This document shows, one piece after another, positions 4,473 through 5,139 of a stretch of 5,139 nucleotides of DNA (the first letter of the stretch is position 1; each line of letters opens with the position of its first letter). The notes below the pieces were generated by a model. That model was not told where the DNA came from and searched no databases. It worked only from the letters and a program-made list of their open reading frames with translations. This DNA is from Acetobacteraceae bacterium (GTDB lineage Bacteria; Pseudomonadota; Alphaproteobacteria; Acetobacterales; Acetobacteraceae): positions 1 through 5,139 of the forward strand of contig DAHWBL010000383.1 in NCBI GenBank assembly GCA_027323595.1. Direction: 5' to 3'. Position numbers and translations under genes: made by a program.

Positions 4473-5139
4473 GGCCAGTGCCGGGCCTTCGAGCAGGCGG
4501 TAGCCCAGCGTGATCGCCTGGTCGAGGCGGCCACGGTCGGGGATGTCGGTGAGCAGGGTCGGGTGGGTCATCGCCGGCAGGTCGTCGGACCAGGTGGCTT
4601 CGTCCAGATCGGCGCCGAGGCGGTGGGCGGCGAGCAGGGTGCCGCCGCCGCAGATCATGGTCTGGTAGAAGCGGGTGCGGGCGAATTCGAGGCCGGTGAT
4701 GGCGGCGTCGGGGGCGGCGAGCAGGTCGGCGGCGGCCAGGCGCAGCACCACCTGGCCGCGCAGCCGCGCCGGCAGCGCGGCATCGAAGCGGGCGAAGGTG
4801 GCGGTGCGCAGCGAGGCGACCGACAGATCGAGGATGAAGGGGCCGGCGAGGCGCAGCTCGGCGGGGTCGGTGAGCAGGGCGAGCAGGCGGCGGTCCAGGG
4901 TGCGGCGCAGCCGGCGCAGCAGCCACGGGTCGGTGGCGAGGTCGCGGCCGGGGGCGAGCGCGCCGGCCAGCTCATGCAGGTCCAGAAAGCGATGTTCGAG
5001 ATGCAGCACCGGGGGTTTGGCGGCGCGGGCATGGTCGTGGGAATGCTGGGGGGAATGGTCGGGGGCGCGGAAGATGCGGCGGCGGCGGGCGAAGCGGGCG
5101 ACGTCGGCCTGGGCCAGCGCGGCCTCGATGCTGGCGAGT
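4455..5139 (-). CDS. Uncharacterised protein resembling a degenerate EAL-type fold, C-terminal 227 residues
   Basis: The frame is open from the TGA at 4457-4455 to the right edge, so the start is outside the window. A GTG at 5009 could be read as a start but the same frame continues upstream with protein-like sequence. Visible residues 1-43 begin LASIEAALAQADVARF, then a basic RRRR and a His-rich linker (28-36). After that come a helix PWLLRRLRRTLDRRLLALL (71-89), a strand FILDLSVASL (101-110), GQVVLRLAAADLL (128-140), GLEFARTRFY (149-158), GADLDEATWS (175-184) and DRGRLDQAITLGYRLLEG (201-218). This order mimics EAL domains: the 'vNLS..sL' strand, 'LEItE', 'GaD.iKl' and a final 'L..lG....QG'. 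Catalytic positions are altered: Asp104 sits where Asn is expected, and R133-L134-A135 where the ELTE-type Glu would be. It is therefore probably not a c-di-GMP phosphodiesterase. Resemblance is by eye; function is unknown. Confidence 0.8.
   Translation of the reverse strand, partial: LASIEAALAQADVARFARRRRIFRAPDHSPQHSHDHARAAKPPVLHLEHRFLDLHELAGALAPGRDLATDPWLLRRLRRTLDRRLLALLTDPAELRLAGPFILDLSVASLRTATFARFDAALPARLRGQVVLRLAAADLLAAPDAAITGLEFARTRFYQTMICGGGTLLAAHRLGADLDEATWSDDLPAMTHPTLLTDIPDRGRLDQAITLGYRLLEGPALALTRAN

Noticed and set aside
4455..5009. Starting the EAL-like gene at the GTG at 5009
   Set aside because: The same frame is open and protein-like for the remaining 129 bases to the window edge, including a helix-like SIEAALAQADVARF segment, so the true start is most likely outside.

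Overview
The window is very GC-rich, and every gene I can support lies on the minus strand, so transcription runs from right to left. Codon use is strongly biased to G/C in third positions, which also keeps long spurious frames open on the plus strand. The gene families and their wording (a YcgN-type cysteine cluster protein, a SYLF protein, a LolA, and a degenerate EAL-like protein) suggest an alphaproteobacterium, most likely Acetobacteraceae/Rhodospirillales. That assignment is from family resemblance and composition only.

Layout in the direction of transcription: (1) 5139-4455, a gene cut by the right edge, encoding an uncharacterised protein that looks like a catalytically dead EAL-type fold. 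Its last codons and stop are tandemly duplicated downstream. (2) 4394-3657, an ABC ATPase; (3) 3660-2848, its ABC-2 type membrane partner; (4) 2851-2237, a histidine phosphatase. Genes 2-4 are joined by 4-base ATGA start/stop overlaps and form one translationally coupled unit. (5) After 89 bases, 2147-1353, a secreted SYLF-domain protein with the best Shine-Dalgarno sequence in the window. (6) 1338-874, a YcgN-family cysteine cluster protein with a GTG start, overlapping by ATGA with (7) 877-287, a LolA-type periplasmic lipoprotein carrier. (8) After a 174-base gap holding a weak dyad and a five-copy 14-bp tandem repeat, 112-1 is the first 37 codons of a class-I glutamine-amidotransferase-like (peptidase C26) hydrolase, cut by the left edge.

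How the genes may work together: the ATPase and permease make a two-gene exporter of unknown substrate. SYLF and LolA both act on lipid or lipoprotein in the cell envelope, so an envelope theme is plausible but inferred. No RNA gene, insertion sequence, CRISPR array or phage gene is visible. The most unusual local structures are the 14-bp repeat array that contains a start codon, the 21-bp tandem duplication across a stop codon, and the EAL-like protein without catalytic residues. I found no convincing new multi-gene system; most of the window is ordinary chromosomal housekeeping.
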